DNA of 64,000 bases from Bacteroidota bacterium (GTDB lineage Bacteria > Bacteroidota > JABWAT01): assembly GCA_023151185.1 (NCBI GenBank), contig JAKLJL010000001.1, positions 248,001 through 312,000 on the forward strand, read 5' to 3'. The notes under the pieces were generated by a model. The model was given only the letters and a program-made list of their open reading frames with translations. It had not been told where the DNA came from and ran no database searches. How positions within the stretch are numbered: the stretch's first letter is position 1; each line of letters starts with the position of its first letter. This document shows, piece by piece, positions 30,455 to 40,100 of the stretch. A program made the position numbers and the translations under genes.

Positions 30455-31527
30455 CGGAATTGATCCGAACTGCAATCCCTGGGTTGCTTGCCTGGTACAG
30501 GGTGAACAAACGGGAAATGCCCTGGCGGGATACACCCGATTTCTGGAAAGTCTGGGTATCAGAAATCATGCTCCAGCAAACTCAGGTCGAAACTGTGAGA
30601 CCCTATTTTACAGAATTTATTTCAAAGTTTCCTGATGTTCACTCCCTTGCGCGCGCAGAGGAACAGGAGGTTTTGAAAGCCTGGGAAGGGCTGGGGTATT
30701 ATACCCGTGCCCGGAATCTGCAAAAGGCAGCCCGGAAGGTTTCCGCCGAAATGAACGGTCAGCTTCCGAAAAGCTTTTCAAGGTTGCTGGATCTTCCCGG
30801 ATTAGGTCCTTATTCAGCGGCGGCTATTGCCAGCATTGTTTTTAAGGAACCTGTGCCGGCAGTTGACGGCAATGTTCTCCGGGTTTTTACCCGGCTGACG
30901 GAACTCGGTGATGATATTTCACGTCCACAAACCAGAACACTGGTGTTTGGCATATTGTCGGATGTCATTTCAGGCTTTCCGCCCGGTGACTTCAACCAGG
31001 CCATGATGGAACTTGGGGCCATTGTCTGCAAACCCCGCCAGCCTGACTGCCCGGTCTGCCCGCTCAACCGGATTTGTGCTTCGCATAAAAACGGAACCCA
31101 GCTCAGATTTCCGGTGAAGAAAAAAGCAGCTGTGAAACCCCATCACCTGATTGGTGTCGGAATTTGCATGCGGGAAGGGAAAGTCCTGATTGCCAAACGG
31201 CATGAAAAACAGATGCTAGCCGGACTTTGGGAATTTCCCGGCGGAAAAATTGAAAATGGTGAAACGGAAGAAGAGTGTATTTTGCGTGAAATGAGGGAAG
31301 AAACGGGACTTACCGTCGAACTTGTTCGGAAAATCGCAAAAACTGATCACGCTTTTACTCATTTTTCCATAACTTTAAATGCCTGGCTCTGCAACTGGGT
31401 ATCGGGTGAAGCACAACCTCTCAGTGGAAGTGAAATCAGGTGGATTTTGCCGGAAGAACTGGACGACTATCCGTTCCCGAAAGCAAACAAGGTGATCATT
31501 AAAGAGTTCCGGAGTGCAGTCAAATGA
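30451..31527 (+). CDS. mutY: A/G-specific adenine glycosylase
   Basis: A 358-residue base-excision enzyme that removes adenine mispaired with 8-oxoguanine. N-terminal HhH-GPD domain: EIMLQQTQVETV with the catalytic Glu, LPGLGPYSAAAIAS hairpin and VDGNVLRV with the catalytic Asp. The 4Fe-4S cluster cysteines have the family spacing C-x6-C-x2-C-x5-C around residues 197-213. The C-terminal domain is a MutT-like NUDIX fold with a complete-looking Nudix box (GGKIENGETEEECILREMRE), unlike many MutY proteins where it is eroded. ATG 30451 overlaps the transporter stop; four residues could be added from an upstream TTG. Confidence 0.95.
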   Translation: MTELIRTAIPGLLAWYRVNKREMPWRDTPDFWKVWVSEIMLQQTQVETVRPYFTEFISKFPDVHSLARAEEQEVLKAWEGLGYYTRARNLQKAARKVSAEMNGQLPKSFSRLLDLPGLGPYSAAAIASIVFKEPVPAVDGNVLRVFTRLTELGDDISRPQTRTLVFGILSDVISGFPPGDFNQAMMELGAIVCKPRQPDCPVCPLNRICASHKNGTQLRFPVKKKAAVKPHHLIGVGICMREGKVLIAKRHEKQMLAGLWEFPGGKIENGETEEECILREMREETGLTVELVRKIAKTDHAFTHFSITLNAWLCNWVSGEAQPLSGSEIRWILPEELDDYPFPKANKVIIKEFRSAVK

Positions 31528-32567
31528 AAAAATGCGGGCTTTTTTTTATCGTTCTTTCAGGATTTGTGACTGCCTTTTCTCAGGAAATACCGGTTTGGGA
31601 ACGGGAACGGGGTGAACCGGCATCTGAATATAACCGGAGAGTGAACAAATTTCTGGATGCCCACCCAGGCACATGTATCATCCGGACAAAAGAAAATCCC
31701 GCGGCCTCACAACCGGGTTTCCGGGAAAATGATGAGTGGCTGAAACCGGTTAATATCGGTGCAGAAACCAGACTGATCTCTTTCCAGCCCGTTGGAAAAC
31801 GGAGTAAATTTCACTTTCTGGGAGACAGTCTATACCACGTCAGAGACTATGAAGGAGCCAGGCAGGCTTACCTGAAATCCATTGATCTGAATCCGAAAAA
31901 CTGGTTTTCTTACCTGTATCTTGGCGATACCTTTTTCATTTTTGACCGTCTGGATACAGCAAAATACTGGTTTGAAGCTGCTGTCGAGGTAAATCCAAGA
32001 TCCTGGAAAGCCTGGAAATATCTCGGAGACCTCCGTTTCGAAGCTGGCGATACAACCGGGGCCGTCGATGCGGCTATCCGGTCAATTCTGCTGAATCCGT
32101 ACGGATTTGAATCCTGGGGTCTGCTGTCTATTGCCGGAGAGGCCTATGGGTTTTCTGCCTGGAGTCCGGCAGATTCGGTTCCGGTTGTTCAGGATTTAGG
32201 TAACGGGTGTCTGCTGGCTGAAGAGAGACAACTTTCCAGGCCCGATGGTCAGGCCATGGCCAGGTATCTGTCTCTTTTTCCTGTTAAAGCCCTCACCCCT
32301 CAGAAACTCGAAACTGCTTATACCCTTTTTGCAGAAACCTGGGAATCAGTTCGCCCTGATTCTTCAGAGTTTGTCTTCGAAAAGGAGCCGTACAGGGAAT
32401 ATCTGCTGACAGTTTCCAAAACGGGAAAAATGAACTGGCACGTGTTCTTTTCGCATACCCTTATGGCGTATCCTGAAGCCGGACTCTTGCTGAATGATGA
32501 AGAGTTTGAGGAAATGGTTCAGTTTTTCAAGAACCATTTTATTATTTATCGCACCAGGGGAAAATAA
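31524..32567 (+). CDS. Exported TPR protein of unknown function
   Basis: A 347-residue protein with a signal peptide (cut near AFSQ). After an N-terminal stretch with ERERGEPASEYNRRVN, residues about 95-190 form three TPR repeats (SLYHVRDYEGARQAYLKSIDLNPKNW and two successors). The C-terminal part has no recognisable domain. It begins in the mutY stop (ATGA) and is followed by another exported TPR gene with its own promoter-like region. The repeats suggest a protein-binding role in the periplasm. Nothing more specific is supported. Confidence 0.75.
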   Translation: MKKCGLFFIVLSGFVTAFSQEIPVWERERGEPASEYNRRVNKFLDAHPGTCIIRTKENPAASQPGFRENDEWLKPVNIGAETRLISFQPVGKRSKFHFLGDSLYHVRDYEGARQAYLKSIDLNPKNWFSYLYLGDTFFIFDRLDTAKYWFEAAVEVNPRSWKAWKYLGDLRFEAGDTTGAVDAAIRSILLNPYGFESWGLLSIAGEAYGFSAWSPADSVPVVQDLGNGCLLAEERQLSRPDGQAMARYLSLFPVKALTPQKLETAYTLFAETWESVRPDSSEFVFEKEPYREYLLTVSKTGKMNWHVFFSHTLMAYPEAGLLLNDEEFEEMVQFFKNHFIIYRTRGK

Positions 32568-32573
32568 AAAAGG

Positions 32574-32604
32574 TTGATAAACAGACCGTATTGGTTTATT
32601 TTTA
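32574..32604 (+). promoter_or_regulatory. Candidate Bacteroidota-type promoter of the 32641 TPR gene
   Basis: TTG at 32574-32576, 20-base spacer, TATTTTTA at 32597-32604 (seven of eight to TAnnTTTG). A Shine-Dalgarno CAGGAG precedes the ATG at 32641. Confidence 0.45.
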
Positions 32605-32640
32605 TAATTTATATCACTTGCAAATGACAGGAGTTCTTTC

Positions 32641-33507
32641 ATGCGCCTTTTAAAAAGTTATCTGGTTCCCCTTTTTCTGTTTGCCTCCTTCAGTTTGGGG
32701 TTCGCCCAGGCAGGTCAGGTTTCTGATGAAGAAAATGAAGCGAACAAGTATTTTAATGAAGGAAATGCCTTTCTGAAGAAAAATCAGAACACAGAAGCAA
32801 TTGCTCAATATGAGAAGGCAATCAGTACCTACGGAAAGGCTGCCCGGTATTATTATAACCTTGCAGTAGCCCACCGCCGTCTCAGTAACTTTGAAGCTGC
32901 GATTTCTGCACTTAAAAAGGCAGTTGAAGTTGACCCGGCTTTTGCTCAGTCATATAACCTCCTGGGAAAATCATACGAGCAGGTAGGCAAAACTGCCGAT
33001 GCCATTGCCATTTACCAAAAGGGAATTGAAACTGTTCCGAATGAAGAAGAAAATTACATCAGCATTGGCCGGGCTTACATTACTGCAAAAAAATATTCTG
33101 ATGCAGTTAAAAGCCTGAAGAAGGCCATTGAACTTCAGCCCAAAGACGGCTTTGCCTTCTATTATTTGGGTATTGCCTATTTTGAAAATTCAAATATGGA
33201 AGAAGCCGTAAACACCTTTAAAAAGGGAACTGAAGTTGATCCGAAAAACGATGAACTTTTCTTCCGTCTCGGTATGGCCTATAATGAACTGGGCAAATAT
33301 GAATCTGCCCTGGAACAGATTCAGAAATCCATTGAACTGAAAAAGGGATCTGCCAACAGAAAAGGCGGTAACTTTTTTGAGCTTGGCCGTTCCTACAAAG
33401 GGCTGGGAAAATATGATGAAGCTAAAAAGGCTTTTCAGAATGCCAAGGCAGATGCCTCCTGGGCAAGAAATGCCGACTATCAGCTTGATCTCCTGAAGAA
33501 AAAATAA
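32641..33507 (+). CDS. Exported TPR-repeat protein
   Basis: A 288-residue protein with a signal peptide (cut after GFAQA) and about seven tandem TPR units filling the mature part, each with the 34-residue spacing (for example SYNLLGKSYEQVGKTADAIA and FYYLGIAYFENSNMEEAVN). It is lysine-rich and has no other domain. It has its own promoter candidate and a hairpin terminator, so it is probably a single-gene unit. Likely a periplasmic scaffold for protein-protein contacts; partner unknown. Confidence 0.82.
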   Translation: MRLLKSYLVPLFLFASFSLGFAQAGQVSDEENEANKYFNEGNAFLKKNQNTEAIAQYEKAISTYGKAARYYYNLAVAHRRLSNFEAAISALKKAVEVDPAFAQSYNLLGKSYEQVGKTADAIAIYQKGIETVPNEEENYISIGRAYITAKKYSDAVKSLKKAIELQPKDGFAFYYLGIAYFENSNMEEAVNTFKKGTEVDPKNDELFFRLGMAYNELGKYESALEQIQKSIELKKGSANRKGGNFFELGRSYKGLGKYDEAKKAFQNAKADASWARNADYQLDLLKKK

Positions 33508-33514
33508 AATTGTC

Positions 33515-33548
33515 CTGCCGGAACCTCTTGATTCCGGCAGAGTTTTGA
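33515..33548 (+). terminator. Terminator after the 32641 TPR gene
   Basis: Perfect 9-bp stem CTGCCGGAA (33515-33523) and TTCCGGCAG (33532-33540) with an 8-base loop, followed by AGTTTTG. The T run is short. Confidence 0.7.
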
Positions 33549-33565
33549 TTTACCTTTACTTTACG

Positions 33566-33970
33566 ATGAAAAAGATCAGTTTATCTCTTCTTTTGCTGGG
33601 TTTCGGATTACTGATTGCCGGATTTTCGCCGGATAATCTTCTGATCGATTACTTCAAAGTCAGAAGTCTGGGTGACCGGATTCTTCTGGAATGGAAAAGT
33701 TCAGGAGAAACCGGTTTGGTTCAATATGAACTTGAACGGAAAAAGGAATCAGAAACAGAGTATACAACGATCAAAACGTTAAGCCCTCAGGGTGACGGAT
33801 CCGTTTATCAGTTTATGGACCTGGGGCTCTATAAAACTCAGGGGACTACAGTAAACTACCGGCTTAAAATGGTTACCAGAACCGGGGCCACTTACCTTGA
33901 AGGAAGCGGGAATTATACCACGACCTCTGTCCGAAAAACCTGGGGCTCAATAAAAGCCATGTTTAAATGA
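33566..33970 (+). CDS. Small exported FnIII-like domain protein
   Basis: A 134-residue protein with an N-terminal hydrophobic signal or anchor (SLSLLLLGFGLLIAGF) and one beta-sandwich domain, residues about 28-120, with pattern IDYFKVRSLGDRILLEWKSS...VQYELERKK...YRLKMV, typical of fibronectin type III-like domains in FCB surface proteins. An upstream in-frame ATG at 33545 would put charged-free residues before the signal; ATG 33566 (MKKISLSL) is better. A strong terminator follows, so it is a separate small unit. Function unknown. Confidence 0.72.
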   Translation: MKKISLSLLLLGFGLLIAGFSPDNLLIDYFKVRSLGDRILLEWKSSGETGLVQYELERKKESETEYTTIKTLSPQGDGSVYQFMDLGLYKTQGTTVNYRLKMVTRTGATYLEGSGNYTTTSVRKTWGSIKAMFK

Positions 33971-34000
33971 AAAACCGAAACTTAGTTTCGGTTTTTTTTT
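33971..34000 (+). terminator. Strong terminator after the FnIII-like gene
   Basis: Eleven-base stem AAAACCGAAAC (33971-33981), loop TTA, GTTTCGGTTTT (33985-33995), followed by more T. It separates this unit from pyrB. Confidence 0.9.
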
Positions 34001-34049
34001 GCCGTTTCAGTAAACCGACTCCTACCCTTAATTCTTGACAGATTCCGTT

Positions 34050-34979
34050 ATGTTTCCTTCCCGACATTTTACCGGTATCGAAACCCTGACCACCGAAGAA
34101 TTGCTTTCTGTTCTGAAACTTGCAGCAGAATACAGGGCTGTTCTGGAGCAGGAAGATAAAAACCTGGATGACCTTCGGACGTCTACCGTTGCCAACCTTT
34201 TTTTTGAAAATTCGACCCGGACCCGTTTTTCATTTGAACTTGCCGAGCGGCGCCTCGGAGCCACGGTCATCAATTTTAACAACGAGTCGAGCAGTACTGC
34301 AAAAGGTGAAACTGTTCTGGATACCATAAAAAATCTGGAAGTCATGAAAATTGACATTGTGGTGATCCGTCATACCCTTTCAGGAATTTGTAACCTGTTA
34401 AGCCGGTCAGTTTCTGCCTCAATTATCAATGCCGGTGAAGGAACCCATGAACATCCAACCCAGGCGCTTCTGGATGTGCTGTCCCTCCAGCAGCATTTTC
34501 ACGACCTTAATGGTCTTTCGGTAGGTATTATCGGAGATATTCTTCATTCCCGTGTCGCCAGGTCCCTGATATTTGCTTTGAACCTGCTGGGAGCCCATGT
34601 TCACCTGATCGGACCTAAAACACTGCTACCCGATTCCTTTACCAGATTTGGGGCCAAAATTCACTACCAGCTTGATCCGATTCTGCCGGAACTCGATGCT
34701 ACCGTCAGTTTAAGGATCCAGATGGAACGGATGGAATCCGGTTACCTTCCTTCACTGATCGAATTTCACAAAGCCTATGGTATTGATGAACGGCGGATTT
34801 CGAGAATGAAAAGCCATGCCGTGATCATGCATCCCGGTCCGGTAAACCGGGGGGTTGAACTCTCACATTATGCAGTCGATTGCGGAAAAAGTATCATACT
34901 CGATCAGGTCACCAACGGTGTAGCCGTCAGGATGGCAGTTTTAAAAATGATCCATGAATTCCGGAAAAGTGCAAGATGA
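34050..34979 (+). CDS. pyrB: Aspartate carbamoyltransferase catalytic subunit
   Basis: A 309-residue enzyme for the committed pyrimidine step, joining carbamoyl phosphate to aspartate. The carbamoyl-phosphate site STRTRFSFELA, the HEHPTQALLD block with HxxTQ, and HPGPVNRGVEL are all intact. An in-frame TTG at 34035 could add five residues; ATG 34050 (MFPSRHF) matches the normal start. A pyrI regulatory subunit is absent from the neighbourhood. The next gene, a degenerate dihydroorotase homologue, starts within its stop (ATGA), as in organisms where an inactive dihydroorotase is a structural partner of PyrB. Confidence 0.96.
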   Translation: MFPSRHFTGIETLTTEELLSVLKLAAEYRAVLEQEDKNLDDLRTSTVANLFFENSTRTRFSFELAERRLGATVINFNNESSSTAKGETVLDTIKNLEVMKIDIVVIRHTLSGICNLLSRSVSASIINAGEGTHEHPTQALLDVLSLQQHFHDLNGLSVGIIGDILHSRVARSLIFALNLLGAHVHLIGPKTLLPDSFTRFGAKIHYQLDPILPELDATVSLRIQMERMESGYLPSLIEFHKAYGIDERRISRMKSHAVIMHPGPVNRGVELSHYAVDCGKSIILDQVTNGVAVRMAVLKMIHEFRKSAR

Positions 34980-36283
34980 TTCTATTCAGAAATTTCGATA
35001 TCAGAGATCCATGGCCTGGCGGATTTCAGGGGCTGGGTGATGTTTTGGTCCACCCGACCGGTGTAATTGCTGAAACAGGCAGAGAAATTCAGGCTCAGGG
35101 CGCCCGGGTGATTGAAGGAAATAAACGGCTTCTGGTTCCCGGATTCTGCGATACAAATGCTAATTTCGGTGAACCGGGACTGGAATACAGGGAAACCGTC
35201 ATAACCGGATCAGAGGCTGCACTTGCCGGCGGTTTTACAACAGTTTTTATTTATCCGAATACCCGGCCGGTCATTGATTCCCTTCAGGTTTTTGAATACC
35301 TCAAAGACAAAATCGGGAACTCACCGATCCGGATTGAAATCGTGGCGGCCCTGTCAAAAAACTGCGAGGGCCAGCTTATTTCACCAGTTAAATCGTTTAC
35401 GGATGTTGGTGTTAAAGTCTTTTCGGATGGATATCAGCCGGTTCAGGATGCCCAGTTTATGAAACGGGCCAGCCAGTATCTTTCCATGTATGATGCACTT
35501 GCTGTCTGCCTTCCGCAGGATAAATCCCTGGCTGCAAACGGGGTCCTGAACGAAGGGTTTCAATCGATCCGTCTTGGCCTTCCAGGAATTCCTGCTATTT
35601 CAGAATCGGTGATGATTCACCGTGATGCAGAAATTGCCAGAGAAACCGGCATCCGCATTCATTTTAACAATATCACAACCCGTGCCGGAATTGATGCCTT
35701 TATTTTCCACCGTGACAGAGGCGCAAATGTAACAGCCGGGATCGCACCGTTTTACTTTATTCTTTCAGATGAAAACCTGGACTGGTATAATCCGAATTTC
35801 AAACTAAACCCCCCTTTGAGATCACCCGAAGATGTTCTGGCAGTTGCAGACTTTCTTAAATCGGGTGGGTTCGATGCAATCTGTTCCTCACACACCCCTC
35901 AATCAGAAATTGAAAAAACGACAGATTTTCTTTCAGCACCTGTTGGTGCCATATCACTCGAAACAACATTTCCTCTGGCCTACACCTACCTGGTTAAACC
36001 GGGACTCATTTCACTGACCCGGCTTCTTGAACTTCTGGTTGTAAGCCCGAGGTTGAGGTTTGGAGCTGAACCCAATCCTCTGAAAAAGGGCTCCAGAGCT
36101 GATTTTGTTGTCATTGATCCATTCGAGACCCATTCCGTCCTGAAGGAGACCATCCGGTCGAAATCCAGAAATACTCCGTTTCTCAATTTTAAGCTGGCAT
36201 CCTCGGTTGATATGGTTTTTACCCGGAACCAGCTTCATTTGCTGTATGAAAAAACAAGTTCTGATTACGCAGCACATACCTGA
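34976..36283 (+). CDS. Dihydroorotase-like protein lacking metal ligands (pseudo-DHOase)
   Basis: A 435-residue amidohydrolase-fold protein clearly related to type I dihydroorotase (GFCDTNANFGEPGLEYRETV, FTTVFIYPNTRPV). The metal-binding residues are gone. The HxH after the first strand is Asn61-Ala-Asn63. The TPHHL region reads APFYF. The final catalytic Asp of the TDHAPH motif is Ser (CSSHTPQ, residues 303-309). It is therefore unlikely to be catalytic. In Pseudomonas and others an inactive PyrC' holds the PyrB dodecamer together, and Bacteroidota carry similar degenerate copies as I recall. Coupled to pyrB by ATGA. A true PyrC should exist elsewhere in the genome. Confidence 0.85.
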   Translation: MILFRNFDIRDPWPGGFQGLGDVLVHPTGVIAETGREIQAQGARVIEGNKRLLVPGFCDTNANFGEPGLEYRETVITGSEAALAGGFTTVFIYPNTRPVIDSLQVFEYLKDKIGNSPIRIEIVAALSKNCEGQLISPVKSFTDVGVKVFSDGYQPVQDAQFMKRASQYLSMYDALAVCLPQDKSLAANGVLNEGFQSIRLGLPGIPAISESVMIHRDAEIARETGIRIHFNNITTRAGIDAFIFHRDRGANVTAGIAPFYFILSDENLDWYNPNFKLNPPLRSPEDVLAVADFLKSGGFDAICSSHTPQSEIEKTTDFLSAPVGAISLETTFPLAYTYLVKPGLISLTRLLELLVVSPRLRFGAEPNPLKKGSRADFVVIDPFETHSVLKETIRSKSRNTPFLNFKLASSVDMVFTRNQLHLLYEKTSSDYAAHT

Positions 36284-37199
36284 GGCTGGCGTTTCTCTTT
36301 TAACCGGCCAGTTCGAGGTTGTTTACCTGAATGACCGGACGCCGAGACCTGCCTCAGTTTTAGCCGCCTCCTGCCCGGATGCTTCTGCAATTCTCTGTCT
36401 TCTTTCAGACAGAATTGACGGGGCATTGATGGACCGGTTTCCACGGTTGGAACTTATTTCCAATTACGCAGCAGGGGTCAATAACATTGACCTTAAAGCT
36501 GCTGCTGCCAGAGGAATTCTGGTCTGTAACACTCCAGACGTGCTGACTGAGGCAACAGCAGATCTGGCTTTGGCTCTTTTACTTGCCGCTGCCAGAAAGA
36601 TTATCCCGGCAGACCGGTTTTGCCGGGAGGGAAATTTCAACGGATGGGCTTCTGATTTATTCTGCGGTTTCGGGTTTACCGGAAAACAGATTGGCATTAT
36701 CGGAATGGGTAAAATTGGTCTTGCCTTTGCCCGGCGGGCCGAGTCTCTTGGAATGTCGGTTGTTTATTCCAACAGAACGCCTAATCCGCTTGCACCCCCA
36801 AACTATAGGCTGACTGATCTGGAGTCTCTGATAAAGGAAAGTGATGTGGTGTCGCTTCACACACCGCTAACACCTGAAACCAGAGGGATGATGAATGCCG
36901 CCAGGTTTGCATCCATGAAAGAAGGATCCATTTTCCTGAACACAGGCAGAGGTGAACTTCACGATGAAGAGGCGTTGGTGACTGCTTTAGCTTCAGGTAA
37001 GCTTTTTGCCGCCGGCCTGGATGTTTTCGAAAAGGAACCCGGGATTCATCCGGGACTGCTGGCTTCCGGAAAGGTCGTTCTCACACCTCATATCGGGTCT
37101 GCGACGATCGAAACAAGAAATGCCATGGCACAGCTTGCAGCACAGGCCGTTTCCGATTGTCTGAATGGCAAAATCCCCCAGAACCGGGTGATAGTATGA
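36246..37199 (+). CDS. D-2-hydroxyacid dehydrogenase (glyoxylate/hydroxypyruvate reductase type)
   Basis: A 317-residue NAD(P)-dependent dehydrogenase. The Rossmann motif GIIGMGKIGLAFARRAESLG is at about residues 148-167; the catalytic triad is the Arg of NYAAGVNNIDL context, Glu in DVFEKEP and His in LTPHIGSAT, with NTGRGELHDEEAL before it. Members reduce glyoxylate, hydroxypyruvate or related acids. A frame extends upstream to 36207, but ATG 36246 (MKKQVLITQHI) fits the family. It still overlaps the pseudo-DHOase by 38 bases and its stop is overlapped by the histidine kinase start (ATGA). Confidence 0.88.
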   Translation: MKKQVLITQHIPEAGVSLLTGQFEVVYLNDRTPRPASVLAASCPDASAILCLLSDRIDGALMDRFPRLELISNYAAGVNNIDLKAAAARGILVCNTPDVLTEATADLALALLLAAARKIIPADRFCREGNFNGWASDLFCGFGFTGKQIGIIGMGKIGLAFARRAESLGMSVVYSNRTPNPLAPPNYRLTDLESLIKESDVVSLHTPLTPETRGMMNAARFASMKEGSIFLNTGRGELHDEEALVTALASGKLFAAGLDVFEKEPGIHPGLLASGKVVLTPHIGSATIETRNAMAQLAAQAVSDCLNGKIPQNRVIV

Positions 37200-40100
37200 A
37201 TTCAGGAAACCGCAGGGACTATCTTCTTCTTGCTTTCGGAATTTTGGTTCTCACTGTCCTGATGACGCTTGCCTGGTCAACTTCATCTGATCAGGAAAAT
37301 TATTCATCCGAAAAATTCAAACAATTTCTGATCATTCTTCAGAACGAATTTTCCTCCCAAACTGAAGAAGTGGAGCAAACCAGCCGCCGGATTTTTGGTG
37401 ATTCGGTTCTGACCTCCCTCATCCGGGACCGGAAATGGGAAATGGTCAGCACCGTATTGCACCAATATCCCAGGGAATTCAGTCTTTTTGTTGTTTCAAC
37501 CAAAGGAAAGCCCTTAGCCTGGACCGGTCTTACCAATGATCTGCTCGAACAGGTTAAACTGTTGCCCTACAGCCGGGTTCCCGTTCCGTTTCAAACCCAG
37601 GAAGCTGTCTATCTGATTGCTCAGAAATCGGTTTTCAGTCCGTCAAAAGAGGAATTCCGGTTGGTCGTGTTCAAAGTTTTGGGATATTCTAACCTGTACT
37701 ATCCGTCCTCGGCAGTTCCCCCGAGCCTTGCCGCTTCGCTTGCCGGTGAACTTTCCCTCAAATCGGTCCCGCTTGTTTCTCTATCGGGAGACAGGCAGAA
37801 TGTAAAACATCCGGTCAGGCTGGCTGCAGGTGTAGCCGGGCAGGATTCTGTCTTTTTTAATTTTGACCTGGATCAGTTAAATCTGGCTCTCGACAATAGC
37901 CTCAGAACTTACCGGCAAATGATTCATGCCGGAGTTTACCTGGCAGAATTCTCTGTTCTGCTGATTGTCATTCTGCTGCTTTTTCGCCTAAAAAGTCCAA
38001 GGAATTTATTTTTTGCACAGATTTCGGCTGTTTATCTGGTATTCTGTTTTCTGAATTCCTGGCTGTCACTGAGTTCGGTATTCTTTCCGGCAGAATATTC
38101 GGCCCCGGCCACGTACATTTCAAGGCAGACGTTCGGTATTTTCCCGGATTTCATTTCCTGGCTCGATTTCGGGTTAATGGGCTTTGGTGCTGCCCTGATC
38201 ATTTTATCATTTGAATTCCCAAAAAGAAAAACCCGGCCAGGTCCCGGCTTGTTTCTGACCTGGATCGGACTGGCCTCCTTCCTGATCTCGGTTTCTTACC
38301 TGTTTATCACCGAAATTATTGGCTCTCTGTTTCTTGACGGATTTGTTTCCGGCCTTCCGCTTGATGTTTCACTCTGGCAGCCTGCCTTTTGGCTTTTGGT
38401 TAGTTTCTCCGGGTTTTTTACGTTGGTTCATGCCGGTACGTGGGTGATCTACAAGGGATTTCATATCAGTTTTCTGAAAAAAGGCGGGGCTCTGATCTGG
38501 TCGGCCGGAGTGTTGGTCTCCTTTCTAATCTATTTCGGAATTCAGGTGATCTGGAATCCAAATCTGGCCGATCAGATCTGGTTCCATAGTATCATTTTCG
38601 GACTGATGCTGCTTGCTTTTGGCTATTCAGTCCTGAAACGCCTCAGGTGGCGCCATAATGTCAGATCCTTTTTTCAGTACGGATTGCTTCTGGCGCAGGG
38701 ATTCATCCCAGTCTTTTTCCTGTTCCTTCACCTTCTTGATACCCGGTTGGATGTCCTTCAGAAGAATTATGCAGTTAAACTGACCAACCCGAATGACGGA
38801 TGGTTTTTTTACCTGACGGATGAAACAACTGAATTATTAAAAGACCGGATCCTGCAGGAATCCGTTTTAACCAACCCGGATGGGAGCCAACAGGGTTTTG
38901 CTTACTCCGTATGGCTCCAGTCGACGTTAAGCCGGGAACGTCTGGATGTCAGAATCCGTGTTTATGAATCTGAATTGAACCTGATCTCGGAATGGCGGTT
39001 TGGAAGCCTGCCTCCTGCATCGTTTTTACAGGACAGTCTTGCTACCGATTCACTTAAGAAGTCTGCACCCGATGTAACCGACCTCAGGTTTCAGGTCAGG
39101 GAAAATGGCGAGAACCAGATTGGATTGATCCGGACGGTAGCCAAAATAAAATCCGGAACTGATTCTCTGCTTGGATTTTTTATCCTTGATGTTGTCAAAC
39201 CCAAATCCAGAACCGAAATATCGCAGCTTGGACTACTTTCTGCAGAAAATGAAGAATTCAGCACGCTGCATTTTTCCGGAGTCCGGTATGAAAAGGGGAC
39301 GGGGAGTGAGTTAATGGTCCTGCCGCTTTTTCCTTCCCGGCTGGACAGCACGATCCTCAGGCAGATTGATTGGTACGGTCAGGCTGAATTACTGAGGACG
39401 GAGGAGAATAAACTCTACCGGCTCTTTTTTTACCAAAACCCCAAATCGCCCGATGAAGTCTGGGCTGTTGCCCGGATGGTGAATACCCCAGTCTGGTACT
39501 GGAATCAATTTTCCTATTATCTGTTGCTGCTGATATTTGTCCTTCTCGGGACCTACTTTTTACTTCAGGCCGTGAATTGGTATAAAAACGGAAAGTTGGT
39601 ATTCAGTTTCAGGGAACGGGTTTTTGCTGGAATAATTACGGCTTCCCTGGTGCCGTTTTGGCTGCTGATTCTGTTTTTTCAGCAGTCATTCCAAACTCAT
39701 GCCGTCAATACATCCAAACTCCTGCTTGAAAATTACTATAAGGGAATTTTGCCGCAGGTTCGGGACCAACTGGCGGAAAAACCCGGTAAAATTCAAACTG
39801 GTGATCAGGATTATCTGCTGTACAAAAATGGCCAGGTACTTTTTTCCACCCGCCCCGAATGGATTAAACTGAATCTGATGCCCGATTGGTCAAGCGATGA
39901 GTTTCTGCCGGAAAGGTCGGGCTCGGGTGCAGTTTCCATCCGGTATCAGGAATATTTTCTGAATGATATCCGGTTCATAGTCGGGTACTACCCGGTTCCT
40001 GCAGAAGGAAATGACCAGATTGTGCTGGCAATTCCGAATCTGCTGACCAAGCAGCAGGCCGAAGGTGAAATAGATTCTGCAAGAAGCTATCTGGTTGGCG

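Noticed and set aside
36207-36245. Upstream start for the hydroxyacid dehydrogenase
   Set aside because: It would extend the overlap with the pseudo-dihydroorotase to 77 bases and add residues not matching the family N-terminus.
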